From contig JASANE010029472.1 in NCBI GenBank assembly GCA_030248225.1, positions 49,495 to 113,494 of the forward strand: a stretch of DNA of 64,000 bases, written 5' to 3'. This DNA is from Trileptium ribeirensis. Its lineage: Eukaryota; Nematoda; Enoplea; Enoplida; Thoracostomopsidae. Positions 24,501-36,500 of this stretch are shown in pieces; the stretch's first letter is position 1, and each line of letters begins with the position of its first letter. Position numbers and translations under genes: made by a program. A model generated the notes under the pieces. The model was given only the letters and a program-made list of their open reading frames with translations. It ran no database searches and had not been told where the DNA came from.

Positions 24501-27500
24501 CTAAACAATCACCAGCCATAATAATGTTGGTACGTGGTCCCAGCTAGCTCACAACGAACTGCTGTGATTAAGACATTACAACAAATGGAATAGAATCGCG
24601 TTGCACAAAAGAATGAAAAATTGTTTGCCATCATTTTTTCAGAAAAGATTAACAAACCAGAAAAACACTATTTTACACTATAACCCTGTCCCACAAACAC
24701 CACACTAATCAGCTTTGTAGCGTAAATAATGCTACAATTACAAAAATAATTATTTGCGCGCTTATAATGCGCGATATATCATTTTTGAAAGTTAGTTCAA
24801 ATCTATCTATAACAAAAATAATTCTATCTAACGACACGAGTTGCAAGATGCTGTGAATTCTTGTAAAAAAGATAATCGGTGATCTGATCAAAGGGCGTAT
24901 CTTATGTTGTAACGCAATTTTGAGATTAAGCAACTATATTGACTGTTAGCTGAAAGAGAATAATCTGAGCAAAGGGTGTTACATTTACAAACATTGTTAT
25001 TATAATATGGCGGCAAATGCAAATGCCTTATCTCACAAGCAAAAGGCGTATAATGAAAAGGCCTTTGCAATTTCCACATTTATCTCAACGATTGATCTGA
25101 GCAAAGGGCATATAAAGATATGGCCTTTGCTCACGTAATATAAAATTAATACATACGTGTCTGATCAAAGGGCGTATCATGTGTACTAATGATTATCAAA
25201 ACGATGGCGTAAACATTGGATGTTAATGTTATTCAGCACATTAAGTGCTTGGTACTCCACCTTTATACATAATAAACGACACCAAAATCAAGTGCCAACA
25301 AATGTCCCTGATTCGGTACGGGTATTTATTCTGGACATAGAATATGTCGAACATGGTGATGCGTTTATATGTTAGAAATCTATGTACATATCGTAATCAA
25401 ACATGATTATACTTTGATTCCTATTGTTCGATTTTGACGTTTAGCCGACCCCAGCAGTGTCTACCGGCTCGCTGCTACCCGTTCTAACTGTTGGGTGAAT
25501 GATTTTTCATAAAATTTCGATTAATTTTAATGAATATTTATTTTGGATTAGCCGCAAATAATATAGTAGCAGCTTATCTGGCAATAGTGAACTGTACACT
25601 TTTGGGAACCTACGACTCCTAAAACGTCTAAAACCACAGCCGCGTCCTGTAAATTTGCGATGTAACGCAGACCACTGCTCACATATTGCTAACTCGCGCA
25701 TCTTACTTGGAGATTTTATAAGCTCGCACGCTTGTAAGTTGACACTTGTGTCTAAGATTTAATACTTGGCATTATTCTGCTTTCATTCTAAATTATTTTG
25801 CAGCCATATTTATCTCGATAAAGAAAGTATTGTAAGGTTGTAGATAGCACCGACGCCATAACTGTATCATCATGAAAAACTGAGAAAATAATAAAGGAAC
25901 TGAATTGTGTAGCTACGGTACTGGCTAAAAACGAATGTCGCTTCGCCGAAACTCTTTCGCGACTTAGTTGAAAGCTGTTTTATTTCCGTTTTAAAATAAC
26001 ATTATACAAATTGTTCGCTTGAAATGCCAAAGAGAGGCCGTCATATTTTGCGAGTGGTATAGCTACACATTTTCTTTACTGCTTCACATATTTTAGATTT
26101 ACAGTAAATTTGCGTTATTTTAGGTTTAATATTGCTAATAATACTAATACTACGTTTATCAAACTTAAAACATAATGACTTTTGAAATTGGATACATTGT
26201 ATGGGCGAAAATGCCGGGTTACCAATTTTATCCAGCGATTATTATTGATCCATCAACTGTTACGCAGCCGTCAACGTCAAAATCTATTAAGAACTGTATT
26301 AACGTATCGTTTTTCCCCAAGCATCAGTATGCGGCAGTGACTGTCGAAAACTTCAAACATTTTAGTAACGAAAATCTACCCTTTATCGCAATAAAAAAGT
26401 TGAAAGTGCGCTGCTTTGGGCGGCAGAACGTGTATTTTGGGATCGCGAGCGGTACAGTAACATTGTACCTGTATTCAACAACATTTATCCAGACGGTAAA
26501 ATTCCGTTGCCGAGTTGTCAGCAACCGTGTGCACCGTCGCCGGTCTCCGTGGAAACGTGCTGTAGGAAGCCAAAAATTGTTTTGGTGGGTCATAGCATAT
26601 ATTTAATTGCAATCAATACTGATAAATGTGTTTAAATTGCAAAATTATTGTTATAACCAATAGTGAGTTCATTTTTACTCATTGCTTGTTCTGATTTGTA
26701 AAAATGACAGTGAAAACAAGTTAATTTTCGGTATTTAGCAGCAATGAAACGCAGGTTGCAGAATCATTAACTTGTTTTTATATTACCATTTGTTGGACAA
26801 ATTATTGATTTTTCAAGAAGTGATAATCACTCATACCGTGTAATGTAGGTGTGTGTACCGAAATGTGTGAAATCGTAATCGTAAATACCAACTGAGTTCA
26901 GTTCTGTTGAATACATGTTTTGAATATTGAAAAATTGTTTACTATGTTTCGCTATGTCACGATGATCTATCATGGTGTAATACATGCTCATGCTCATAAT
27001 GTTATGAGTTGATTTTGATAATTTTGGCGATTTCAGCATCAACCGCCGGAGTCCAAACAACGCCGAGCAATCCCACAAGCGCAGTGTATAAGTGATCGAG
27101 AAATGCGCAAGACGAAGCGTTTCAAGAGTATCGAAAGTGGCAGCGATAGCGATCGTGATAGTCGCATCGGCGACTCTGATTACAAACCACTGGACGAATC
27201 ATTTAGTTCTATTAGCGACCAAGCAGAAACAGCTCAAAATGTACGTTTTCAAGTAGCGTGTTATCAAAGTCTTTTATGCAATTAATGCATCAATGTGTTT
27301 CATATTTTCCATATTACCTAAGCATTGTTTCATTTGTATACTTAAAATCAGCAGCGAATACGGCCCAATAAACGAAAGGTTGTATGGTGTTGAAATATTG
27401 TTAAAGTATGTTGTTAAAGTCGTATGTTATTACGCCAAGTATTTTTTAATTTGTACGTTATTACCTAAAGTATTGTTTCACCTAAAGAATTGTTTCATTT

Positions 27501-30500
27501 GTATACTTAAAGTCAGCAGTGAAAACGGCTTAGTACCAAAAACGTTTCATATAAATATTTTAGGGTCTTCCGCACGCCGAAGACATGGAACCAGCAATGC
27601 CTGTCAACGAGCCACAATCCATTATTGACGATGTATTAAACAGTGTTGTTGCAACAACCGGAAATGCAAGGTTCCGGCTTGGAAGGCTGCAAAGCTCTGC
27701 CGTCAAGCTGGTATTCCTTACATCAGTCGAGGAAGTAAGCATGTTCCAGCACGGAGTCTGCAGCCCGTGAACTGTGCTAAATGTTGGTACGATTGCTGCA
27801 ATAGGATATCCGCAGGGAATAACCGGAACCGAAATTTACCGGAACCGGAACCAGCAACCGGAACCGTTCATTTAAACCGGATCCGGAACCGGAACCTGGT
27901 CTTCGAAATTTATATATAGTAAAACAGATGAAGGAAGAAATGAAGGTATAGTGAATTTAAAATGCTTTAAAAATAACTTTTACATTAAACTTTATGTATT
28001 GCAATGGTATTATTGCCTTTCTCAAACTTTAAAGAGACTGAGCAAGCTATTAATATTTATTTATCGATCAAATATGTCGGTTTTTAGACATTCAGACCAA
28101 AAAATGTCTTCCACTATACACCATTGCGTATACTGCGTCAAATCGAATATGCTTACAAAGCTTGGAGCGTAGAATACACACTTTCGCTCTGTCTCCAGTC
28201 GCCTCCCTTTACTACACATACGTTTGTTGCATGTTCTTCTGTAGGAAGCTTAAAATTATTGGTTTATATGATTCTAAGAGAAAATAATAGGTAGAAGGTA
28301 ATTTTGTGATCAGTGGTTAGAGACACTGTTTAGGCTAGCGTTGGACAAATAGTGCCCGTCAGTTAGATGATAATGATGATAACTTTCTAATCGGAATGCT
28401 ATAAATGAGACACAATGTGATACTGCTTGCACAGTTTCAATAAATGCAGTTCATTGCCTAGAAAGCAGTTTCTACCTGCGCTGCAGATAACGTTAGTTTA
28501 CTTCAATTTCGCCTGATTTACAAAGTTTACAAGCACACTGGCTGGTGCTTGATGCAATTTATATTGTCCAAGCATACGCTAAGTACTTCTACGTAAGCCA
28601 TACTCTGCTACCCAGTTGGACTGGTTTAATTCGAACGTAACCCGGAAACTTCTGGATGTGTAAAATAGCTGCTACAGGCATCGACCTGGCTTTGATTTAA
28701 CAAACTCCTGCAGATTATTATGAAAAATTCCAGCTCAAATTATGTGCCCTACTTACGTTTCACACGGCTAATTGGTTAGTTAATCTTTTCTTTTGCTTGG
28801 TTGTATTGGAGCTTGATCATTGTATAATATATATTACATATGCTTGGATTACAGGATGAAGCAAAAACGTGGAAAATTTCAAACAAAATTTTTAAACCGG
28901 AATTCCGGTTCCGGTATGGTTTTTGCCCTTTGCCGGAACCGCAACCGGAACACGATTTTCGCCGGAACCGGAATTCCGGTTACTCCCTGGATATCCGATA
29001 AACTTAGACAGCAACTTTTCAACAATTTTTACGAGATGGACCGGGAACAACAACGCGCTTTTATATGTTCCAACGTTACGACCGTAGCACCGAGTAACGC
29101 CGTAGCAACGGCAACGATTAAACCACGTGGGAAAACACACAAATACTTTTTGCCTTGCGGTGCGGGAGGTGAAAAGGCTCAAGTTTGCAAAAAATTTTTC
29201 ATCGCTACTTTGGATGTCGGAGAAAAATTTGTCCGTGTCACTTTAGCAAACCGGACGCCTACTGGTGGCTCACAGCGATCTCAAGTGGCGCCACCGATTA
29301 AGCATGCACTAACCGCTGAACAAATTCGTAGCGTCCAGAACCATATAGACAGTTTCCCGCGCGTTCCGAGCCACTACTGCAGAAAAAGTTCAAGCAGGGT
29401 ATATCTAGAAGCTTGCGTCCAAAGTAAGCGTAAAATGCATGCTCTTTACAAAACACAATGCGAAGCTGACAATTCTGCGGCTGTTTCGTATTCGTCCTAT
29501 AGCCGCATCGTAAGTAAAGATAAAATTTCGATTCACAAACCCAAGAAAGATAGATGTTTCACGTGTGTAAAATATGAACACATGACTGCTGACCAAAAAG
29601 CGCAACATCAGACCACTTACAATATTCACGTTCAAATGAAAGATGACGTGAGAGCTGCGAAAGACAATGACAAGACAAAAGTCAAAAATACGGATACTTT
29701 TCATAGTATAACGTTTGATTTGCAAGCCGTACTTTACGTCCCGTCTGGCAACGTTTCTTCCCTTTACTGTAAGCGTAAGATATCTACGTGCAATTTTACA
29801 ATTTGCAATCAGGCAACTAATGACGGTCATTGTTTTTATTGCAGCGAGGTTGATGAGAAGCGAGGAGCCACTGAGATTGGGTCGGTCTTTTGCGGTATCT
29901 TGATAGCCTTCCCAAATCTGTCGATGAAATCTCCATGTACAGCGATTCGTGCGAAGGCCAGAATCGTAATTATATTATAGTTGCAGCTCTAATTTTCGCT
30001 GTGCGTCAAAATAGTAGTCCCCGGGTGATACGGCATACGTTTCTTGTACCCGGCCATACGCAAATGGAATGCGATAGCATGCATTCTTGTATTGATACCG
30101 CGTCGAAAAATTTATCTATATTCATTCCGGCGGACTGGATCAATGTTATAAAGCTGTCCCGCCCTCGACAACCTTTCGCTTCTGTGGTGCACCTTAATTT
30201 TTCAGAGTTTCAAAATTTGAAATTACTAGCAAATCGCCTTTACGCCAACCGTAGATCTAACATTCCTTTTTCTAAAGTACGACGCTTTCGTTTTACTCGA
30301 GATTCACCGAATACGATTCAGTACAACACGGATTATGCGTCTGAATACCTAATTTTCGAAGTTCCTGACTTGCGAACTCGTAACTCGCGAGAACTGACGC
30401 TGGATCCGGCGTATCGAAGTAGCTTGCCAATCGCAGCAGCGAAAAAAACGAGTCCTTCTTCATCTCTGCTCTGCGTTGGCTATACCGTCTATATATATCA

Positions 30501-33500
30501 TCCATACTACAACGATTTGAAATCACAGAACGAACATGACGACGAAGAGCGTTCAGGAGAGGACACCGAACCGGAATCCTCACTTACGAGCGAAAGCGGC
30601 GATAGTGATCTAGACTTATGACTAGTAAGTTACCCTAATGCAATAACGTTGATGTGTATTATTGTGCATTCATAAGGATTATCTTTCACCCTAGCACAAA
30701 TACATTTGAACAGTGTGACCTGAGCAAAGGGCGTATATTCGACTAATTTGCATATATTCATTATATTTCCCTGCAAAGCAGAATGTTGTGCCGAGAACTT
30801 TTCTAGCATAAAAATTGGTAGTCGTATATAGCATCTAATGATGTAAACTTAAGTTCTGACGCGCATTTGGATTAATCAAAAATTACTTTTGACCTTAGAA
30901 TCAAAACTTTTTTGAGTTTTTTCCAAAACCAAAGAAATAACAATACGCCCATTGATCAGACCACCGACGAATTTATTGCAACAATTAATTTAGTTACAAA
31001 ATAATTTTGTTAGTAGTAAATTTCGTGAAAAAATTCTTACCTTTTCCAAATTTACACCCATATGGATGTACATTCGTGCGAGTGTATACCGTAGACGTTG
31101 GCACGAATTTTGATCGTCAATCAAAAAGTTCGCTAGACAAAGCAACAATTCGCGTGCGCTGCAAATGTATTCAAGATCAAACGGGCGCTGTTGTCGCATT
31201 TCGTCAAACTGAAATCAACCTAACAAAAGAATTTCGTACATTGTATATACATGCATATATACAAAGCGTCAGCAAGTGACGATTTCTAAACTACCGCCGC
31301 ACGAATAAAATGCAAGGCACAATGCATAATTAGATACTTGTTGTAAGCTTGGATTAAAAACAATAATTATTAATCTCTGTAGCTAAACTAATATACGGAG
31401 TTTTTGGGAAGTGCAGCGCGATAAATAAATTTTTTATTTGTACCTTCGAAGCCTGGTGTGGATGTTTTAGGCATCATTTTGGAAGTATTGTTCGAATCGC
31501 CAGAAAAACCTTCAAATGTGCTCGATTCCAGTGTAGACGACGGTAATTAAGTGCATACTCTTGTCGCTCCGTTTTAACATCAACTATTTTGACGTTATCA
31601 ATTCAGCGTCGGTAACACCTTAAATTGCTCCAATGTTTTATACTGATCTTCGTTAGTCTTGATATGCATAGTGTAAAAATTCATCAGACGCTGTACCACT
31701 TCGGCATAATTTGGTGCAAGTTTTTCGGTAACAGGAAACACCGCTCCGTATCACGTTTTTCTAGGACTTTCAATATCTTTTCTAGCAACAGTTGAAATGA
31801 ACTATATTTTGACAGATCGTAGTCAAGCGGAGGTGGCGGTGATGGTGACCGCGACACTGCTTCTAGCTCCTGATCTTCCTCGTCTTCGTTGTCTTCGGTC
31901 GCGCTAGCTTCGCCACTTTTGTTATTACTGGTTGCATCGGGCTGGTCCTGTTCTTCAAAAGCTGGTCGCTTAACAGCATCACCGAATCTTTAGCCAATTG
32001 ATATTAAAAAAGATAAGTTTTCGAATCTTTGACTCGAAGTTTAGAGCTAAGCAGTGTTCTGAAATCTGATTATCAAGGTTTTGAGGGCATGGTTTCACAT
32101 ATGTATATTAATTAATTTATTGATGGATTTTAGTGAACTACACTAGAAATATCGACAACTTTAAGGTAACAAACATACAGTTAATATCAGCTCAGGAATA
32201 AAAGCTACATGCGTGACCGAAAAGCAACTGAAATAGGCAGAAATTTTTAACTAAATTTGCCACATAACTAGAATAGCGGGACCATTGAAAAAAATATTAA
32301 AAATGACACTGTGCATGGTTCTCAGGTATCTTATGATGTCACAAGTTAGAGGTTTCACTTTACTTGTAATTTCACATACGTGATACCGAAAAGCCTGAGT
32401 CGAACTGTTAATAGATTTTAATTTTTAATAATTCTACAGTCGTTCTCGTTCACGAACGGAAGCTCGTCCAGTCAAATGTATGACCATGTGCACGCAGAAC
32501 CAAAGAAGCAATGCTCTAAAAGTCACTACAGTAAAATTAGTTATTCCATTCCACTCATTGTTGCAAATAATATTACAAACTTTACATAACGTAAAACGTC
32601 CAAAAAGATGATGAAACATCATATACAAGACTTATATCTACACCTAGATCGCTAAAACAAATCAATAGAAACACTTTGAGGCATTGAAACCGATCCGACA
32701 ATCAGTTGCTCAGCTTTGGCGATTAAAAACTACATCGTGAATTATGAAGTTATTTGCGCTAGCTATATGATTATAATTAAATGATACAAGGCCCGACTAC
32801 CTAATGTAGTTGGGAATGCAGTTACTGACAGAAATAAAAGGCAAATCTTTGAACTATTCGCGAACATTTCGAAAAAATTAGCAGATGTTCAATTCCATTT
32901 ACCGAATATGTCGCAAATGAATTGATTTATTTTTATATCCGTAACTGTAGACAGTTGATTGGATGAAATGAATCTGTCACATAGAATAAAACGCAAAATA
33001 TTATTTTTCTAAAACCAAAACACTAAAATTCATGATTACACAAGCTGTACATTATTTTCCGAATCGTAACGCAAAACGACATAAAATAAGCCAGTTAATG
33101 AAAGAAATATAAGAATATTTTTGGTAAATGCTCGCGAAATTAGTTCGTTAAACATTCGCGAATAAAAATAATTTTTAATTACTATCTTTAAAAAAGGATC
33201 ATCATCTCACTCCAACGGGCGACAGCACCACACTTAGTCTTGTGTACTCCAAAGTTCATATAAGGATGTAGCTGCAACTTAGGCTTACGCAGCTTATCGA
33301 GGACGACAGAGCTGTCATTATATATCCTACGCTAAACGTTGACTTTGCTAGGGACCATGGTAATTTGACACTGCTGCTTATCTGTATAGATGGAGCTCCA
33401 TCTCTGATTTTCTTCCTCAGTCAAGAATCTCAAGTATATTAATTATTGCTACTGAGGATATTGTTTTAAATTTGAACTCAATTTATTTATTACATGCTGC

Positions 33501-36500
33501 TTTGAAAAGGCTAAAAATAGATTAACGACTGCGCAAAAGAAATATGAGCTGACATAAATTTTTTCGTTCTTGAGTTTCAAGCCACACGGCTGTTATATAA
33601 TTTTAGTTCAGCTTCTCTTCACAAAACCGCGAAGACAGGCACAAGCAAATGTGTACTGGAAACGTAACCGCATCTAATGGTGAAGAAATTGGCCACATAT
33701 GCCAATCTGTTCCGTAATAATAAAAATATTACGGCAAGCATTTTATAATTAGAAATTTTTTAAAACGATTGTTTTTTGCGAATTTGTTCACGATAATTGA
33801 TATTTATTATAGCATAGTTACTAATAAATGACTAGTATCTCGCGAGCGAGGGTGAAACGGAGCGATCGTGGCTTTATCAAGCCATCATTCTGTGTAATCA
33901 CCTGGTAACAAGCTTTGTGTTTGATGTATGTACTACACTTAAACCTCTGTAACCCTGAACACATTAAAAACCCTAAAACCTCGTCGATTCTGACAAATCG
34001 AAAACAACTAAAAGCGCACGGAGTATTTCTACTAGTCTCTAGATAACCAAACCATCGTATCCAGTGTATCGAACACCGTATAGAACATTCTTCCAGCCTG
34101 TACACGATATACAACCACGATACTGAAGATAAGCTATACTCTGGCAATCGCGCTCATTACCCTAAAACCATTTAAAACATCAGAAACAGCATGAAATATT
34201 CGAAAGAAGACGCTAATCGTATTCAGCGTAGCAAAAACATATATTATAGACCATTCTTGACGCAGTATATAAAAAACAAATGTACATTTCGAAAATAGGA
34301 TTCGTCGACAGCAAAACCCTTAAAATCCCATGAGAAAAGGTATAACATAGTCAAGTTGGACTATAAATAGCACAACCATCGTCCTCAGCAGACCTAACTC
34401 ACAGTCGTAATATAAAACACGCAATAACATGTCGAAATTTGAAAAATCGATATTTCTGGCAAAGACAGACATACTCAGACCCACATCGCTGAGTGAGTGG
34501 TCCCACAAAAAGTGGTGGTCAGCAAGTTGAAGACCTCGATATGTGAAACCTGCTTCACAATATATGGTCTGCCAAAGACTAGTGCCCGTATGGCCAGATT
34601 TTGCAAAGATCACTTAAAATCTTTTTTGCTATTTTGAATGCGACAGGTAAGAACTGTTCAAGTTTATTTGCCACATCATTACTTTGCTATTAAATAAAAG
34701 CATTTATCAAAATCCATCCACCCGAAGATGAGTTATGCGTGACAGAAATAAACACAATTTTTCGGTGGGAATTCCACTAGCTTCGCTCGCTTAGTTTCAA
34801 TATTATAACTACAGTCACGTTCAGAAATGAAAGCAATTCTTTTGCAAATCGTTTGCGAAAAATTAACAGGTCTTCCGTTTCTATTCGCGAACGATTCCCG
34901 AAACATCTGCGTTTATTTCAGAGGGTGACTGTATATTAGAAGCAATATCTATACCAGAAATCAACACCTGTTCCAAAAATCCCAAAAGGTAATGTGTTGT
35001 AACAAATTACTCGCGCAGCGAGTGGAAATGTAGCGGGAAACCCTAGTGTGATGTAACTCCTAACTGAAATAATTCATATTTTATGTTAAGGTTGTAGCCA
35101 TTTTCAGCAAAAGTCTAAAACAGAAAATGCCACATTATTGTTAGGTTTGAGGAAGTTTAAGATTCCGATGTACAAATTTGAGCCAAGAGGATCATCAAAA
35201 ACATAGAAGCCTTTATTTCTTTCACCAATGATCGAAAACATGGGAAGTTTAGAAATTTACAAACCCCGTTGCTACCAAATATCAATGTCAATGTGAATTT
35301 ACACCCCGGCCAACAATAAATAGAATTGAAATCGATCAAAATCGTAATCGAACGAAATTTCGTTTAGTCGCAACCGATTGAAACCGATCGCAATATTTGG
35401 TTGAATCAAAATTAATCGAAATTTTATAAATTTCAAAATTATTTAATTGCGCCAAAATTGAATTTAATCGAAACTTTCTTTAATCAAAATCGATCTAAAT
35501 TTCGTTTAATGGAACTCAATCGAAATATCGACTAAATATTTTACACTTATTTCTGGACAAGACTGTATGTACGTTTTAGATTATTGCTAAAGCATCTGTG
35601 TGAAAAAATCTGCCGGTAAACAATAGGGACAAACCTCATACAAAAGAAATCATATAATTGCTTTTAACTTCACATTTGATGAACATCTATTGGGAACGAT
35701 TGCCAGGCAAAAGAAAGATCACCGTGGGTCTCCGAAGCTTGCTTGCCTGGGATTCTATATTTTGTAGCCCGAGTTCTCGTATATCCGAGAGAATCACATA
35801 AAGATCAACATAAGAAATGCATTTCATGATGAGCACTATTCTGAGCTGATCATGCATAAATAATAATGTACGTGTTGGGAAGCATGTGTAGATATATAAA
35901 ACAAATTCGATCGGACAGAAACAACACAGAAAAAGGCAGCAAGGCTTACAGCAATGACATTGTTTATCATTCGAAACCAAGTCTCAGAATGTGGCACTTT
36001 CTCATGGCAAGTCTCGGACTCCCGCGGGACCGCATGGCCCAGATTAGATTCGAGTCTTCGCCAAACGCCAGTTTCAGTTAAAATTTCACATCGGTTATAA
36101 GGGTCGATATACGAGTAGCGGCTCGACGGATCAGACAATTCAGGATGTTCCGCGTATCGTACAAACACATGACTTTGGGTTCGGGTAAGCCCAAGTAGCT
36201 TCGATACAATTTCGAGAGAAAGTAGTCGCTCTGCAACCGAAACGTAAACAATCGAAAGAGTAATTGGTATTCCATACCGGGTTGTTAAGACTTTATCGAT
36301 ATATGAATTGCAAACGTTACTATAATCGTCTAGGGCTGCTCCGTGAAATCCGCTTTGAGGGTCACCGATTTCGGCATTTAGTGCAAGTATAAGTTGTTTG
36401 ACTTGACAGCTCGTAAGGGTAGGCGGTTGGGTCGCTGTTAGTTCACTGGGCAGCATTGAAATTTCTTCGCTATTTTGTGAACAACTCTTCCCGGCACAAT

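Noticed and set aside
26324..26593. 89-codon minus-strand frame
   Set aside because: It is the antisense shadow of the PWWP exon.
26175..27240. MSH6 5' exons
   Set aside because: PWWP plus an acidic linker fits MSH6, but the third exon joins this to a DUF7869-like region and no MutS part is present.
27642..27770. Alternative frame in exon 3 with a GTAAGC donor at 27735
   Set aside because: The other frame across the same DNA gives the conserved Cys-rich segment that continues past the transposon, so the donor is not needed.
28820..28997. N-terminal part of the open frame 28820-29980
   Set aside because: It is the 3' end of the hAT-like element read through; the true upstream coding sequence is at 27564-27812.
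29405..29830. 141-codon minus-strand frame
   Set aside because: It is the antisense of the DUF7869-like coding region and has no domain.
35687..35949. Minus-strand frames continuing after FBXO21 exon 3
   Set aside because: They lie beyond the GTAAGC donor and do not resemble FBXO21, whereas exon 4 does.
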